Source of the DNA: Lineus longissimus
Lineage: Eukaryota; Nemertea; Pilidiophora; Heteronemertea; Lineidae
Direction of reading: 5' to 3'
Length of the DNA stretch: 60,000 nucleotides
Assembly (NCBI RefSeq): GCF_910592395.1
Contig: NC_088314.1
Location: 16,839,998 to 16,899,997, forward strand
Shown here: positions 58,206-60,000 of the stretch, piece by piece
Layout: each line of letters opens with the position of its first letter
How positions within the stretch are numbered: the first letter of the stretch is position 1
Notes under the pieces: model-generated
Told to the model about the DNA's origin: nothing
The model's input: the letters and a program-made list of their open reading frames with translations, nothing else
Database searches by the model: none
Program-made: the position numbers and the translations under genes

Positions 58206-59417
58206 ATGCTACCACCAGAACCCTGGATTTTTCAAGTTTCACGCCTGGAACTTATCCAGTTGCATCTCCACCAGAGAGGCTTTTCGGACATCGCTGTCAA
58301 ACGCATGTCCGCACCTCAAAGGGGGTCAACCCTTGATGTGTATCAAGGAAAGTGGTCTACCTTCACTTCCTGGTGCAGGGAGAACGGAGTTAATCCGATC
58401 TCTCCCTCTATATACAGATTAGTTGATTTCTTTATTGAATTATTCACGGAAAGACAACTATCTGTCACGGCTATAAAAGGGTACAAGTCCGCCATCGCTT
58501 CTACCCTCCGTGTTTTAAGCACCTGGGATCTTCGTTGGGAGGACCAAATAACCCCTTTTTTCAGAGGAATGTTATTAGAGCGTCCTAGACCGGTTCACAA
58601 CACCCCTAAATGGGATCTTTCTGTTGTCCTTAAGGTGCTCATGAGGCATCCTTTTGAACCCATGTCTATTTCATCCATGAAATATCTGACACTCAAAACG
58701 GTCTTTCTAGTAGCCTTGGCTACCACCCAACGGAGATCAGAGCTCCATGCACTTTCTTTTAAGAAGCTGGCTTTTAGAGAGGGAGGGGAGGTTATCCTGG
58801 CTTTCATACCAGGCTTTCTGGCGAAGAACCAGGGACCGGCCGCCTCTCGGCCCCCGGTTACTATTCCCTCTCTGTCAGGAACGATCTCTTATGATCTTCC
58901 TGACAGAACTTTATGTCCCGTCAGGGCCCTAAAGTTCTACATAAATAGGACAAAACCTCCCGGTATCCGCCAGGGGAGAGAGCGTTTGTTTTTGTCCTAT
59001 AAGGAGGGAAATAAACGAGAGATAGCGGCCGCCACTATTTCAAGGTGGATTGTGGAGACTATTCGTCTTTCCTATAACACCTTGAGGACTTCCTCTGATC
59101 TTCGTGCGCTAGCTAACATCTCAGCGCACGAAGTTAGATCACTAGCCACCTCCTGGGCTAACTACCGAGGAGTTGCTCTTCAAGAAGTCGTTTCCGCTGC
59201 ATGTTGGAGTAATCACTCCACCTTTCTCTCGTTTCTACCTACGAGACGTTTCTTCCCTCGTAGATGGCATGCACACAATCGGCCCGATTGTGTCTGCGGG
59301 GCATGTTGTTTGATCCTGGCTAGATCAAAAGAGGGGGGAGCCCGATTGAAGAGTCAAAACGCGCATCTTGCGCCATTTTTGATATGCCCTATCTTCAACA
59401 ATCCAGGCAACCCCTAG
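58206..59417 (+). pseudogene. DIRS tyrosine recombinase, catalytic Tyr shifted out of frame
   Basis: A 403-codon frame. An N-terminal core-binding region (~20-125: WSTFTSWCRENG, AIKGYKSAI) is followed by the catalytic domain with Arg in TTQRRSEL (residues ~173-180) and the H-x-x-R box HEVRS (308-312). In the family the catalytic Tyr follows ~25-35 residues later in FYLRDV. Here, after WSNHSTF (residue 340), the frame reads LSFLPTRRFF; FYLRDV is present at 59233-59250 but in the +1 frame, consistent with one extra T in TTTCTC at 59223-59228. The remaining ~60 residues are therefore out of frame. The enzyme normally inserts a circular cDNA by Tyr-mediated recombination; this copy is inactive. 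The ATG at 58206 is approximate because it overlaps the RT reading. Confidence 0.85.
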
Positions 59418-59742
59418 TAGACTAGAAAGGACGCAATTTCTTATTGTTGTTTAGCAATAACTCATTCTACACCCTTGAACATGCCTTACTTGCTCTTAGC
59501 TCTGTTGCCGGAAAGAAGATGGTTTTATTACGCAATTCTAGCGCTTTCCGGAGAATGGGTCTATTACTCTCTATAAATACGATTGTAATACCGAGATCAA
59601 AATACCGGTCCCCCGGTTCTCCCCATTTCTTTCCCCTGGTGGTCCTCCTTAGCTAATATGCCGGTGGTGCCTCCTTGATGGAACAACAGCTCAGCCTTAG
59701 GTAAGTCCTCTTTTTCCACCTCCAATAGGTTGCTGGGATTCG

Positions 59743-59842
59743 ATGCAAAAGTGTTCCATAGGTAAGTCTGAATGACACAAAATGCCCATTTCCTTACAAG
59801 AAATGGCCATTTTGTTAGTTCATACTTACCTATGGAACACGG
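59743..59842 (+). repeat. DIRS internal complementary region (imperfect palindrome)
   Basis: 59743-59784 is an inverted copy of 53715-53756 at the left terminus (41 of 42 positions). It faces a second arm at ~59802-59842 (GAAATGGCCATTTTG...CTTACCTATGGAACAC), giving an imperfect palindrome. In DIRS elements this region is complementary to both outer ends and guides circularisation of the cDNA. Confidence 0.8.
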
Positions 59843-59881
59843 CCCTCCCGCCGTCCCCACAAACGGGACTTTATTAACGCT

Positions 59882-60000
59882 CAAGAGTAAGACTGAATAT
59901 GGCGGCATGAGATCGGCGCGGTCTCGCGGGATCGGTCAGGGCGGCCAAGCTGTTAACTCAGTTCTCCCTTTAGAAAATTAAAGGGATACTCTTGTGTTTG
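59882..60000 (-). repeat. DIRS right inverted terminal repeat (runs to the window edge)
   Basis: CAAGAGTAAGACTGAATATG to CTCTTGTGTTTG, the reverse complement of 53774-53903. By symmetry with the left end the element should continue ~60 bp past the window. Confidence 0.9.

Larger units (their letters stand above)
53715..60000 (+). mobile_element. DIRS1-like tyrosine-recombinase retrotransposon, decayed copy
   Basis: Layout, left to right: terminal sequence 53715-53773, inverted terminal repeat 53774-53903, gag (54196-56484), reverse transcriptase/RNase H (~56560-58200), tyrosine recombinase (58206-59417), internal complementary region (59743-59842), and the right inverted repeat from 59882 to the window end. 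Inverted rather than direct terminal repeats, together with a recombinase in place of an integrase, identify the DIRS1-like group rather than Ngaro/PAT. All three coding regions carry breaks, so this copy is not autonomous. The DNA is far more GC-rich than its surroundings. A methyltransferase-like domain was not seen. Confidence 0.9.

Noticed and set aside
59250-59740. Methyltransferase domain of the DIRS element
   Set aside because: Some DIRS-type elements carry one, but no open frame or motif was found here.
1-60000. tRNA or rRNA genes
   Set aside because: No tRNA-like A/B-box and acceptor arrangement and no rRNA sequence was noticed on either strand; a covariance search could not be run.

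Overview
This is animal (metazoan) nuclear DNA, not bacterial. It has spliced genes with GT-AG introns and AATAAA poly(A) signals, AT-rich non-coding DNA, many nested transposons, a tyrosine-recombinase (DIRS1-type) retrotransposon, a long satellite array and a 100-N assembly gap. The repeat styles (GCTCACC-ended and GAGGCCC-ended elements with CGACGGACGACGG tails, DIRS1-like and Harbinger elements) suggest a marine invertebrate, for example an echinoderm, hemichordate, cephalochordate or mollusc. The species is inference only.

Layout. 1-5450: minus-strand gene. A short first coding exon (5401-5450) is followed by a 3.1-kb intron holding two old repeats, then one very large coding exon (2280 to beyond position 1). 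5451-6750: promoter side and unannotated DNA. 6750-43627: one large tandem array of a ~1147-bp satellite. It is broken by two clean insertions. The first (17940-25059, 7.1 kb) carries a four-exon gene for a two-OB-fold, RPA-like protein. The second (36343-39649, 3.3 kb, TA-flanked) carries a two-exon 77-residue gene and a Harbinger miniature with a MADF start. The array ends in an inverted block against the N gap (43628-43727). 43728-51660: a mosaic of small duplicated pieces, including a putative gene whose intron is a 17-copy 81-bp minisatellite that repeats the gene's own splice-donor boundary, plus two or three broken copies of a small CxxC-rich coding family. 51671-52330: a TIR element. 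52346-52798: a lone satellite relic. 53715-60000: a nearly complete but decayed DIRS1-like retrotransposon with gag, RT/RNase H, tyrosine recombinase, inverted terminal repeats and an internal complementary region.

How the pieces fit. The satellite's history can be read directly. The copy at the left edge and the lone copy at 52 kb lack a ~155-bp retroposon-like insert that every other readable unit carries, so the array expanded from a unit that had already received the insert. Later transposons landed inside it, and an eight-unit, ~9-kb higher-order block was duplicated. Two insertions bring intact-looking spliced genes into the array, which is the most unusual aspect of the window. None of the coding calls was checked by database search; splice models rest on frame continuity and splice consensus seen in the sequence.
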